From JBLUOA01 sp048060095 (GTDB lineage: Bacteria > Pseudomonadota > Alphaproteobacteria > Rhodobacterales > Rhodobacteraceae), in assembly GCF_048060095.1 (NCBI RefSeq), contig NZ_JBLUOA010000001.1:1612001-1676000 (forward strand): DNA of 64,000 nucleotides, written 5' to 3'. Shown here piece after piece: positions 50,778 to 61,081 of this stretch; the stretch's first letter is position 1, and each line of letters begins with the position of its first letter. The notes under the pieces are model-generated. The model worked only from the letters and a program-made list of their open reading frames with translations. It ran no database searches and was not told the origin of the DNA. The translations under genes and the position numbers were made by a program.

Positions 50778-50833
50778 TTGATACTGAAAGGCCCACCGCG
50801 AGGGCATAAGACCGAAAAAAGGGCGTGAATCCG

Positions 50834-51067
50834 ATGGCTGCCGATAAACAAAACCTGCAGGACGCATTCCTCAATCATGTGCGCAAGACAAAGGTTCCGG
50901 TGACGATCTTTCTGATCAACGGGGTCAAATTGCAGGGCGTGATTACGTGGTTTGACAATTTCTGCGTCCTTCTGCGCCGCGATGGTCAATCACAGCTGGT
51001 CTACAAGCACGCGATTTCAACGATCATGCCGTCGCAGCCAATCAGCCTTTACGATGGTGAAGAGTAA
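50834..51067 (+). CDS. hfq: RNA chaperone Hfq
   Basis: The 77-residue Sm-like protein matches Hfq throughout: MAADKQNLQDAFLNHVRKTK, VTIFLINGVKLQGVITWFDN (Sm1) and the Sm2 YKHAIST. It pairs small RNAs with mRNAs as a hexamer. The C-terminal tail is short, as in other Rhodobacterales. ATG 50834 starts the conserved form; an ATG nine bases upstream is also in frame. hflX begins four bases after the stop. Confidence 0.98.
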   Translation: MAADKQNLQDAFLNHVRKTKVPVTIFLINGVKLQGVITWFDNFCVLLRRDGQSQLVYKHAISTIMPSQPISLYDGEE

Positions 51068-51070
51068 CCG

Positions 51071-52348
51071 TTGACCGTCGAACACGGCGAAATCGCAACC
51101 CGCGCCTGGGTTCTGCACCCTGAACTCACCTCTGATCGACAGCGCCGCAATGCGAGCCACGCGTTGGGCGAGGCGCGCGCATTGGCGGGTGCATTGCCAG
51201 GGCTTGAGGTGGTCGGGGCCGATATCGTGCGCCTGTCCGCCATTCGGCCCGGTTATCTGTTTGGATCGGGAAAGACCGAGGAACTCGGTCAGCTGTTCAA
51301 AGAGCATGAGGTTGAACTCGTCCTGATCGACGGTCCGGTCACGCCGGTTCAGCAGCGCAATCTGGAACGCGAGTGGAAGGTCAAAATCCTCGACCGCACG
51401 GGCCTGATCCTTGAGATTTTCTCGGACCGAGCCGCGACCCGCGAGGGTGTATTGCAGGTTGAGATGGCAGCACTGTCTTATCAACGCACGCGGCTTGTGC
51501 GGGCATGGACCCACCTTGAACGGCAGCGCGGCGGACTCGGCTTCGTCGGCGGCCCCGGCGAGACGCAGATTGAGGCAGACCGCCGCGCGATCGACGATCA
51601 GATCAACAGGCTTCAGAAACAGTTGTCGAAGGTGGTCAAAACCCGGCAGCTTCATCGCGCCGCACGGGCGAAGGTGCCGTATCCGGTCGTGGCGCTAGTG
51701 GGTTATACCAACGCGGGCAAATCCACGCTGTTCAACCACATGACGGGCGCGAAGGTGATGGCGAAAGACATGCTGTTTGCGACGCTTGACCCGACGATGC
51801 GGTCGGTCACGCTGCCGTCTGGCCGGGATGTGATCTTGTCAGACACGGTTGGTTTCATCTCGGACCTGCCGACCCAGCTTGTCGCAGCCTTTCGCGCAAC
51901 GCTTGAGGAAGTGCTGGGCGCCGATCTGATCCTGCATGTCCGTGATATTTCGCACCCTGAGACCGAGGCACAGGCGAACGATGTCGAAGAGATTCTGACC
52001 GAACTCGGGATTTCCGAAACGACGCCCCGGATCGAGGTGTTGAACAAGCTCGATGAACTGGACGCTGAAACGCGGCGGCAACTTGAAACGACAGCCGCGC
52101 GGCAGGACGATCTGTTCGCGATTTCTGCTTTGACCGGGGAAGGGGTGCCGGAGTTGCTCGACGCGGTCTCTGCCGCTTTGACGGAGCCTAAGACAGAGCA
52201 AACGCTGCTCCTCCCATTCTCCGAAGGGCGCAAGCGGGCGTGGTTGTTTGAACAGGGCGTCATTGAGGATGAGGAGCAGACAGAGGATGGGTTCTCGCTC
52301 CGCGTCCTCTGGACCGCACGTCAGGCGAAGGCGTTTCGCAGGCTTTAA
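51071..52348 (+). CDS. hflX: GTPase HflX
   Basis: The 425-residue protein has an N-terminal HflX domain with GYLFGSGKTEEL and LVLIDGPVTPVQQRNLER, the Gly-rich linker RQRGGLGFVGGPGETQIE and a G domain with GYTNAGKST, DTVGFI and NKLDEL. It splits stalled or stressed ribosomes. The start is TTG 51071, three bases after the hfq stop. The hfq-hflX pair is widely conserved. Confidence 0.95.
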   Translation: MTVEHGEIATRAWVLHPELTSDRQRRNASHALGEARALAGALPGLEVVGADIVRLSAIRPGYLFGSGKTEELGQLFKEHEVELVLIDGPVTPVQQRNLEREWKVKILDRTGLILEIFSDRAATREGVLQVEMAALSYQRTRLVRAWTHLERQRGGLGFVGGPGETQIEADRRAIDDQINRLQKQLSKVVKTRQLHRAARAKVPYPVVALVGYTNAGKSTLFNHMTGAKVMAKDMLFATLDPTMRSVTLPSGRDVILSDTVGFISDLPTQLVAAFRATLEEVLGADLILHVRDISHPETEAQANDVEEILTELGISETTPRIEVLNKLDELDAETRRQLETTAARQDDLFAISALTGEGVPELLDAVSAALTEPKTEQTLLLPFSEGRKRAWLFEQGVIEDEEQTEDGFSLRVLWTARQAKAFRRL

Positions 52349-52351
52349 CGG

Positions 52352-54817
52352 CTACTCCGCCGCCGGGTTCATGATGATGATGCCATCCGCCGCAGCGCGG
52401 GCGAGGTCCGGATCCAGCGACATCGGAATATACTCGCCCCGGCGCCAAAGCTCCCCCAGATCATCGTAGTGACGCGACAGCGGATGTCCCGATTGCCCGG
52501 TGGAAATGATGAACACCGAACTGTCGGGGTCAGAGAAGTCATAGACCCCGCGATACCCAGCCCCGTGCACGTTCTGGAACGGCGCGTTCGGCGCCCCGGA
52601 GGTCAGCCCACGCATCAGGGTATTGTCGCCGCCGCTGGTCGACTGGCGGATGTTCAGAAACCAGCCGAGAAACGGAACTTCGCCAAGGGTCGGATGATCC
52701 TGCACCGCTAGGTGCGCGTCGCCCCAGCGCAGGGATTCAAGCGTTCCACCATAGGTTTCGTCGATCCAAAGCAGCGCGTCATCCAGTGATTGCCGCGCGA
52801 TCTCTGTGCAGGTCTCAACAGGCGCTGACTGGATCACGTCACACCAAATCCCGGCCCCTTCAACGTCGCGGAAGACACGCTCAATAAACAGTGGCTCCAC
52901 ATGCCGAAAACCCTGCGACAGGCGGCCAAGTTCATCCCGGATCAGGCGATCCTGCAACGCCCGCATCCACGCGGCGTAGATCAGCGGCTCGGGCAGATGT
53001 TCATTCATCTCACCGTTCCATTCGGCAAGCATCGCGAGCGCCTGAACCCGGCGACGTTCGGCGCTGCCATCGGGGGCGGCATCGCCGGTATACCAAAGGT
53101 CGGCTGCGACCAGCGGCAACAGGGCGCGGGCAGTAAAACTGACGGTATCAAGCTGCGCCTCGACAAAGCTATCGCGGGTGTGAACCTCGCGGCTTTGCAT
53201 CAAGTGTTCCCAGCGCTGCACCCGTTGCGTATCGCCCCAGACAAAGCTCATGTGGAAGGGGAAAATCCGGTCGACGATCTTGTTGTTCGTGTTACCCAGC
53301 ACGCCGCCTGCGGGATCTTTGAAAGCGGGGTTCCCGGCATAGCCCGCGCGGCCTTGCCAGCGGTTTTCCGGCAACCAACCTTGGCTCGGGTAGCGCCCCT
53401 GACTTTGATGCCGAAGCGCGCGAAGCGGGAACGCGCCGAGTGTTTTCATCGCGACCGTATCGCCACCGGCGAGCGTCAGGTTCATCGACGGTGCGATGAA
53501 ATCTTCGCCCGCCTCAATCGCCTGATCGACGGATTGCGACCGCATGATGCGGATCGCCGCGCTAAGCGACGTATCGCGGGGCGACAGTGCCGTCCACGAC
53601 ACCGACGCGACGTGCCCCGGCGGCGTGATATGCTCCAAACCCGCGTGGGTGCCGGGCAGGACGGGGCCGTTCTGCGTCCAGCGAAGAGTAAGCGGCACGG
53701 GTGAGCCGCCTTTCACCTTGATCTCAACTTCTTCTGTTATGAAATTGGCAAAACCATCCTGCGTCTGGTATTGCTCAGGATTGTCGGGGTTCAGGCGCTC
53801 GATAAACACGTCGAGATCGTCGAGGTAGGACGCCGTGATCGCCCACCCAAGGTAATCGCTGCGGCCGCTCAGAATAATCGGGATGCCGGGGATCGTCGCG
53901 CCGATCAGACCGCCTTCGGTGAAATCCATCCGAGCAAGATACCAGATTGACGGTGCGGTGAATTCGAAATGCGGATCATTGGCAAGCAACGTGCCGCCCG
54001 CTGCGGACCGTTCCGGCGCGGCGGCCCATGCGTTTGAAGCGCCCGCACGGTCGCGCCCTTTGAACGGAGACAGCGGATTGGTCGCGACCCGCAGCGGCTC
54101 CGTGCTCGGCGTGATGCCGGGAAACAGCTCCGCATACTCCGGAAGCTCCGCTAGGCCGGGGCCGGGGGCGTCGGGCAGGATGTCCTTCAAGCGCTCTTCT
54201 GGCAAAATCAGCGACAGGCGGGCGCGGATCACTTCTTCCTCCAGCTTCGATGACATCTGAACGGCCATGAGCTTGAGCAGCGCGATTGAATCAGCAGGCT
54301 GCCACGGTGCAATGTCCCGGCCATACATGAACAGTTCCGGCGCACCGCGGCCATGGGTGCCCATGCTGACCTGCTCCAACCACGCGTTCACCCCGGCGGA
54401 ATAGGCGTTTAGCGCGTCAAGCGTCTGGGCGTCCTGCGCCGACACCGATTGCAGCGCCAGATTATAGATATTGAGCCGCCGCATTTGCGCGTCAATCTCG
54501 ATCATTTCCGGCCCGAGAAGCTCTGACAAGCGCCCTTGCGCGGTGCGGCGCAACCGCTCCATTTGCCACAGTCGGTCCTGTGCGTGGACGAACCCAAGGC
54601 CAAAGAACGCGTCCTCATCGGTTTTTGCGAGGATATGGGGAACCGCAGAGTTCGTGCGGACAATTTCGAAGGGCTGATTAACGCTCGCGACGTCGTATTC
54701 CGCATTGTAGGGCGGCAGCGATTTGCTGGCCAAATGATACACAACGCCGATTGTAAGGGCGATCAGGAGAAGCAGCACAACCACTATCCTGAGCAACCAG
54801 CGAAAGACCTGTGCCAT
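52352..54817 (-). CDS. Penicillin acylase family N-terminal nucleophile hydrolase
   Basis: The 821-residue precursor has an N-terminal membrane/signal segment (RIVVVLLLLIALTIGVVYH, about 10-28). The chain then has LGFVHAQDRLWQMERLRRTAQ in the alpha part. The nucleophile Ser261 is in GASNAWAAAPERS and becomes the new N-terminus after autocleavage. Members hydrolyse amide bonds of beta-lactams or acyl-homoserine lactones; the substrate is unknown. It is in the periplasm or membrane-bound. Its stop lies four bases from the hflX stop on the other strand. Confidence 0.9.
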   Translation of the reverse strand: MAQVFRWLLRIVVVLLLLIALTIGVVYHLASKSLPPYNAEYDVASVNQPFEIVRTNSAVPHILAKTDEDAFFGLGFVHAQDRLWQMERLRRTAQGRLSELLGPEMIEIDAQMRRLNIYNLALQSVSAQDAQTLDALNAYSAGVNAWLEQVSMGTHGRGAPELFMYGRDIAPWQPADSIALLKLMAVQMSSKLEEEVIRARLSLILPEERLKDILPDAPGPGLAELPEYAELFPGITPSTEPLRVATNPLSPFKGRDRAGASNAWAAAPERSAAGGTLLANDPHFEFTAPSIWYLARMDFTEGGLIGATIPGIPIILSGRSDYLGWAITASYLDDLDVFIERLNPDNPEQYQTQDGFANFITEEVEIKVKGGSPVPLTLRWTQNGPVLPGTHAGLEHITPPGHVASVSWTALSPRDTSLSAAIRIMRSQSVDQAIEAGEDFIAPSMNLTLAGGDTVAMKTLGAFPLRALRHQSQGRYPSQGWLPENRWQGRAGYAGNPAFKDPAGGVLGNTNNKIVDRIFPFHMSFVWGDTQRVQRWEHLMQSREVHTRDSFVEAQLDTVSFTARALLPLVAADLWYTGDAAPDGSAERRRVQALAMLAEWNGEMNEHLPEPLIYAAWMRALQDRLIRDELGRLSQGFRHVEPLFIERVFRDVEGAGIWCDVIQSAPVETCTEIARQSLDDALLWIDETYGGTLESLRWGDAHLAVQDHPTLGEVPFLGWFLNIRQSTSGGDNTLMRGLTSGAPNAPFQNVHGAGYRGVYDFSDPDSSVFIISTGQSGHPLSRHYDDLGELWRRGEYIPMSLDPDLARAAADGIIIMNPAAE

Positions 54818-54897
54818 CCCAACCCCTTTGTTGACGCCTCAGCGCGGCCCCTTCATTAAGGGGAACACAGATTGAAGGCAAACGGAAGGATTGAGCC

Positions 54898-55770
54898 ATG
54901 GCAAAAGTCGCGTTTTTGGGCCTTGGGGTCATGGGCTATCCAATGGCCGGGCATCTCGCCGCCGCAGGGCATGAGGTGACGGTCTATAACCGCACAAGCG
55001 CGAAGGCCGAGGCTTGGGTCGACCAACATGGCGGCGCGATGGCCACAACACCGCGCGAGGCGGCGAAGGGCGCGGCGTTCGTGATGGCCTGCGTCGGGAA
55101 TGACGATGATCTGCGCGGGGTGTGCGACGGGCCTGATGGGGCGTTTGCAGGGATGGACGACGGCGCAGTATTTGTCGATCACACCACGGTTTCCGCAGCG
55201 GTCACGCAGGAGCTTAGCGATATCGCGACATCACGCGGCCTTAGCTTTGTCGACGCGCCGATTTCGGGCGGGCAGGCGGGGGCGGAAAATGGCGCCCTGT
55301 CCGTCATGTGCGGCGGCGATCAGACCGCATATGATCAAGCGGATCCGATTATCGCGGCATACGCCCGGATTTGTCGCCGTTTGGGCGACGTAGGTGCGGG
55401 TCAATTGACCAAGATGTGCAACCAGATTGCCATCGCCGGGCTGGTGCAAGGCTTGTCCGAGGCGCTGCATTTTGCGGAAAAGGCCGGGCTGGATGGCCGC
55501 GACGTTGTCGAAGTCATCAGCCAGGGCGCGGCGGGAAGCTGGCAGATGTCGAACCGTTACGAAACCATGATCGACGACGAATTCGAACATGGCTTCGCCG
55601 TTGACTGGATGCGCAAAGACCTTGGCATCTGCCTCAGCACGGCGAATGAAAACGGGGCGAGCCTGCCAGTGACGGCGCTCGTCGATCAGTTTTACAAAGA
55701 TGTACAGAAGATGGGCGGCGGACGGTGGGACACGTCGAGCCTTGTGAAAAGGCTTCGGGCGCTCGGTTAG
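54898..55770 (+). CDS. NAD(P)-dependent beta-hydroxyacid dehydrogenase (3-hydroxyisobutyrate dehydrogenase family)
   Basis: The 290-residue protein begins with a Rossmann motif FLGLGVMGYPMAGHLAAAGH. DAPISGGQAGAENG is the substrate-binding loop and Lys172 in GAGQLTKMCNQI is the catalytic residue. The family includes 3-hydroxyisobutyrate, tartronate semialdehyde and succinic semialdehyde reductases; the substrate is open. A ribosome site GGAAGG is before the ATG. PaiB-like follows after 42 bases. Confidence 0.9.
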   Translation: MAKVAFLGLGVMGYPMAGHLAAAGHEVTVYNRTSAKAEAWVDQHGGAMATTPREAAKGAAFVMACVGNDDDLRGVCDGPDGAFAGMDDGAVFVDHTTVSAAVTQELSDIATSRGLSFVDAPISGGQAGAENGALSVMCGGDQTAYDQADPIIAAYARICRRLGDVGAGQLTKMCNQIAIAGLVQGLSEALHFAEKAGLDGRDVVEVISQGAAGSWQMSNRYETMIDDEFEHGFAVDWMRKDLGICLSTANENGASLPVTALVDQFYKDVQKMGGGRWDTSSLVKRLRALG

Positions 55771-55812
55771 GTCAGATAGCGGGCTGAACGCCCGCAAGCA
55801 AAGGATGCGATC

Positions 55813-56448
55813 ATGTTTCAACCCCCTCTGTTCCGGGAAACCCGTATCGACGTGATGCAGGCGTTGATGAAAGCGCATCCGTTTGCAACGCTCGTGTCTG
55901 CGGCGACGGGCGGTCTATCCGCGGATCACATTCCGCTGGTCATCCATCCAGAGCTTTCCGAAAACGGCAACATTCGCGGCCACCTTGCCGCCGCCAACCC
56001 GCTTTGGCGAAAAACGGAGCGTGATGTTGAAGTGCTGGCGATATTTCAGGGGCCGCACGCCTACATAACGCCGTCTTGGTATGCGTCAAAGCAAGAGCAT
56101 GGCAAGGTCGTCCCGACGTGGAACTACGCCGTCGTTCACGCGCATGGGGTGCTTCGGTTTTGCCGGGATCACGATTGGCTTATGGAACATCTGGCCGAAT
56201 TGACCAATCGTCACGAAGGCAATCGGGCGACGCCGTGGGCTGTGACGGATGCCCCCGCGGAGTTCTTGGAACGACAGCTAAAAGGGCTTGTTGGTTTCGA
56301 GATCGAAGTCGAAACGCTGAACGGCAACTGGAAGGTCAGTCAGAACAAGAACGATCAAGATAGGGTAGGGGTCGAACTGGGCCTGCTGGATGAAAACACC
56401 GCCGATGCCGCATCGATGTCCGATCTAGTGAAGCGCGCCGCCAAGTAG
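55813..56448 (+). CDS. FMN-binding negative transcriptional regulator (PaiB family)
   Basis: The 211-residue protein is a single split-barrel flavin-binding domain: MFQPPLFRETRIDVMQALMK at the start and FQGPHAYITPSWYASKQEHG in the middle, both PaiB hallmarks. PaiB in Bacillus represses sporulation and protease genes, but no DNA-binding motif is visible here, so a flavin enzyme is equally possible. Confidence 0.86.
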   Translation: MFQPPLFRETRIDVMQALMKAHPFATLVSAATGGLSADHIPLVIHPELSENGNIRGHLAAANPLWRKTERDVEVLAIFQGPHAYITPSWYASKQEHGKVVPTWNYAVVHAHGVLRFCRDHDWLMEHLAELTNRHEGNRATPWAVTDAPAEFLERQLKGLVGFEIEVETLNGNWKVSQNKNDQDRVGVELGLLDENTADAASMSDLVKRAAK

Positions 56449-56511
56449 ATGACATGTCCGTATGCCCAACCGATGTCAGGCATACGCTTACTTCGTTTAG
56501 GCCAGTAAACC

Positions 56512-57072
56512 TTACGGAATGATCCGGGTGTATTTCGTGCCTTCAAGGGTCGCGCCAACATGCAAACCAGCTTGGCCAAAGACCACCGCGATGATGGGGT
56601 CCAAAACAGTTGTCGTGTCGACACCCAGATTGCCACCCCGGTCGCTGACCGCATATTCGATGTCACCGCCCGCGGCCCATCCGCTGCCACGCCGGAATTC
56701 AGCGAGCGCTTCTTCGGTCATGAAGAACAGCACGTGCGCAAACTGCTGCGCGCCGATCTGAAGGCCGAAACTGGCCGAGGCCGCAGAATAGTAATCGACC
56801 GTCACGTCATTGATCTGCAACGCGCCGCGTCCGTAGGACCCGCCGACGCCAAACCCGGCCTCGGTGACCAGCGGCATGATCAGCATACCTGCTGACTTGT
56901 TCCGCAAATCCTGCGTGCCCGGATATTGCTGATACATAAAGTTACGCGTCGATGCGACGCGGGAATCGATGGTTTCGGCCCCGTTGCTACCGATGCCGTT
57001 GCTACATGCCGCCGTGCTGGCCGCAGCTGCGCCTGCGCTGACGATAAAGCTCCGCCGTGAGAAACTGCTCAT
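56512..57072 (-). CDS. YSC84-related lipid-binding lipoprotein, Tat-type signal
   Basis: The 186-residue protein begins MSSFSRRSFIVSAGAAAAST then AAC, a twin-arginine signal followed by a lipobox Cys23. The rest is the Ysc84/SYLF domain: KSAGMLIMPLVTEAGFGVGG at the N-part and DRGGNLGVDTTTVLDPIIAVVF. In eukaryotes the domain binds phosphoinositides and actin; the bacterial role is unknown. It would sit at the periplasmic face of the membrane. Confidence 0.8.
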   Translation of the reverse strand: MSSFSRRSFIVSAGAAAASTAACSNGIGSNGAETIDSRVASTRNFMYQQYPGTQDLRNKSAGMLIMPLVTEAGFGVGGSYGRGALQINDVTVDYYSAASASFGLQIGAQQFAHVLFFMTEEALAEFRRGSGWAAGGDIEYAVSDRGGNLGVDTTTVLDPIIAVVFGQAGLHVGATLEGTKYTRIIP

Positions 57073-57192
57073 ATCTTTCGCCTTTGTGGTTGCCTGACTT
57101 AGCGCGACTTTTTGATGCCGCTTGACAATAACCTAAGCCAAACGCCGCCGATTGTCATCCGTTGATGCACCGGATTGATAAAATCTGCGGAC

Positions 57193-57225
57193 AAAAAAGG
57201 CCCCCGCACGCGGGGTGCGAGGGCC
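57193..57225 (-). terminator. Rho-independent terminator after the AGCS symporter gene
   Basis: GGCCCCCGCA (57199-57208) pairs with TGCGAGGGCC (57216-57225) with one mismatch around a seven-base loop. On the minus strand TTTTTT follows (57198-57193). Confidence 0.82.
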
Positions 57226-57245
57226 GGTTTCCCGTTATGCGGGAA

Positions 57246-58748
<1,503 letters not shown>

Positions 58749-58791
58749 GCGAAAGTCCTCTCTGTTGAATCACGAAAGATGCAGCGCCCCT

Positions 58792-59226
58792 TTAGGGAAC
58801 AACCACGACAGGGACAGGGGATGTCTGGATCAGGTTCGCAGCGACCGAACCAAACAGCAGCGCCTTGATTCCGCTTTGCCCCCGGCGCCCGATCACGATC
58901 TGCGCAACGTCGTGTTCTTCGGCCAGTCGGATCAGGGTTTCGGCAGGAGGGCCGTGGTTCACGATGGTTTCGACATCGATCCCTTCGGCTTTCAGCTTTG
59001 CCGCTGCCGGCTCCACGACCGAACTTTTGGCGCGCTCGATTTCTTGCTCGCGCCGCTTATGCCGTTCGGCGTTTTCTTCCGGTGTATTGAAACTGTAGGC
59101 GGACCATTCAATCACATAGGCGACGACCATCTTGGCCCCGCCGATCTTGGCACGGGCCGCAGCGTAGTCCAGCGCCCTTTCGCTGCCGGGGCTTCCGTCC
59201 ACGGCCAATAAAACCTTGTTGTTCAT
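58792..59226 (-). CDS. Universal stress protein, ATP-binding type
   Basis: The 144-residue single UspA domain starts MNNKVLLAVDGSPGSERALD and has the nucleotide motif GRRGQSGIKALLFGS (G-x2-G-x9-G-S) near the C-terminus, which indicates ATP binding. Such proteins respond to stress and energy state and sometimes regulate transporters. ATG 59226 follows GGAGGG. It may be co-transcribed with the downstream symporter. Confidence 0.92.
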   Translation of the reverse strand: MNNKVLLAVDGSPGSERALDYAAARAKIGGAKMVVAYVIEWSAYSFNTPEENAERHKRREQEIERAKSSVVEPAAAKLKAEGIDVETIVNHGPPAETLIRLAEEHDVAQIVIGRRGQSGIKALLFGSVAANLIQTSPVPVVVVP

Positions 59227-59369
59227 CTGTCCCTCCTTGCGGTCAAACCGGTTGTCGGTTGGGTGCACCTGCGTCCGATCTTACGCCGGACTGCAACTGT
59301 CGCGCGAAGTGTGCAGGCCACTCTCGCGTTCGACTATATCCAGTTTTTGAAGAAACGCGCGGGAAATTG

Positions 59370-59397
59370 GACCAAAACGGGCGATTTGGTCGTTTTT
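59370..59397. terminator. Terminator-like hairpin between hemB and the stress protein gene
   Basis: GACCAAA (59370-59376) pairs with TTTGGTC (59385-59391) around an eight-base loop and GTTTTT follows on the plus strand. On the minus strand, the direction of hemB, the tail is CAATTTCC and is weaker. It is 30 bases after the hemB stop and probably ends hemB despite the weaker tail. Confidence 0.5.
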
Positions 59398-59427
59398 CAG
59401 GCTGAATTCAGCTTACGTTGGGCGCAA

Positions 59428-60426
<999 letters not shown>

Positions 60427-60541
60427 ATCAAACCTCAGAAAATCGTTTCCCTTGGGTTGCACGGATTGCGCTTCACCTCAAGCTGGCATATCCCCAATTG
60501 CGGCGATAAAGTCCGAAAACAGGCAAAACGGGGACGCAGAA

Positions 60542-61069
60542 TTGGACTGGTATCAGACCGTATTCGAACTGATCGACATGCGGTCCTTTTCAAACCTTTG
60601 GTTCTGGATCGCGTTGGCCGTTTTGTGGTCGTCCACAAGCCATTGGGTGCTGGGCGTTCCCTACGACCTCGTGCTGCGGGCGCGGCGCAATGGTGGTGAG
60701 GCGATGGCTGATCTTGAGGATATGGTGCGGATCAACACATCGCGCATGATCTATATCGCAAATGTCTCGGGTGTCTGGTTGATGGCGTTCGGATTCTTCG
60801 TTTTGACAAGCCTCGCCCTGCTTGGCTTTCACTACCGGGTCGAATTTGCGCAAGCCGTCTTTCTACTGCTGTTTCCGATGAGCTTTGTCGCCATGCTTAG
60901 CCTGCAAACCGCGCGAGCGTTCGTTAGGGATGAACCGACGGGCGAAGATCTCTGCAAGCGGATGTATAACCACCGCCTTTGGACGCAGCTGATTGGTATG
61001 ATCTCGATCTTCGTGACGGCGATGTGGGGCATGTATCAGAACGTCACTTTCGGTGTTCTGGGCGGCTGA
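60542..61069 (+). CDS. Membrane protein annotated elsewhere as 'component of SufBCD complex'
   Basis: From TTG 60542 the protein has 175 residues and starts LDWYQTVFELIDMRSFSNLW. Four hydrophobic segments can be seen: FWIALAVLWSSTSHWVLGVP, VSGVWLMAFGFFVLTSLALL, AVFLLLFPMSFVAMLSL and LIGMISIFVTAMWGMYQ. The TTG is preferred because close relatives I recall begin MDWYQTVF; GGGGA lies upstream. The published-type label is doubtful: there is no sequence similarity to soluble SufB, SufC or SufD and no suf genes are nearby. It is adjacent to mfd, starting 12 bases after its stop. Confidence 0.7.
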   Translation: MDWYQTVFELIDMRSFSNLWFWIALAVLWSSTSHWVLGVPYDLVLRARRNGGEAMADLEDMVRINTSRMIYIANVSGVWLMAFGFFVLTSLALLGFHYRVEFAQAVFLLLFPMSFVAMLSLQTARAFVRDEPTGEDLCKRMYNHRLWTQLIGMISIFVTAMWGMYQNVTFGVLGG

Positions 61070-61081
61070 CGGAGAACACGC

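Noticed and set aside
50698..50833. Heat-shock (sigma32) promoter before hfq
   Set aside because: CTTGAT and CCCCAT are both present but only seven bases apart, too close for the usual 11-14 bases plus.
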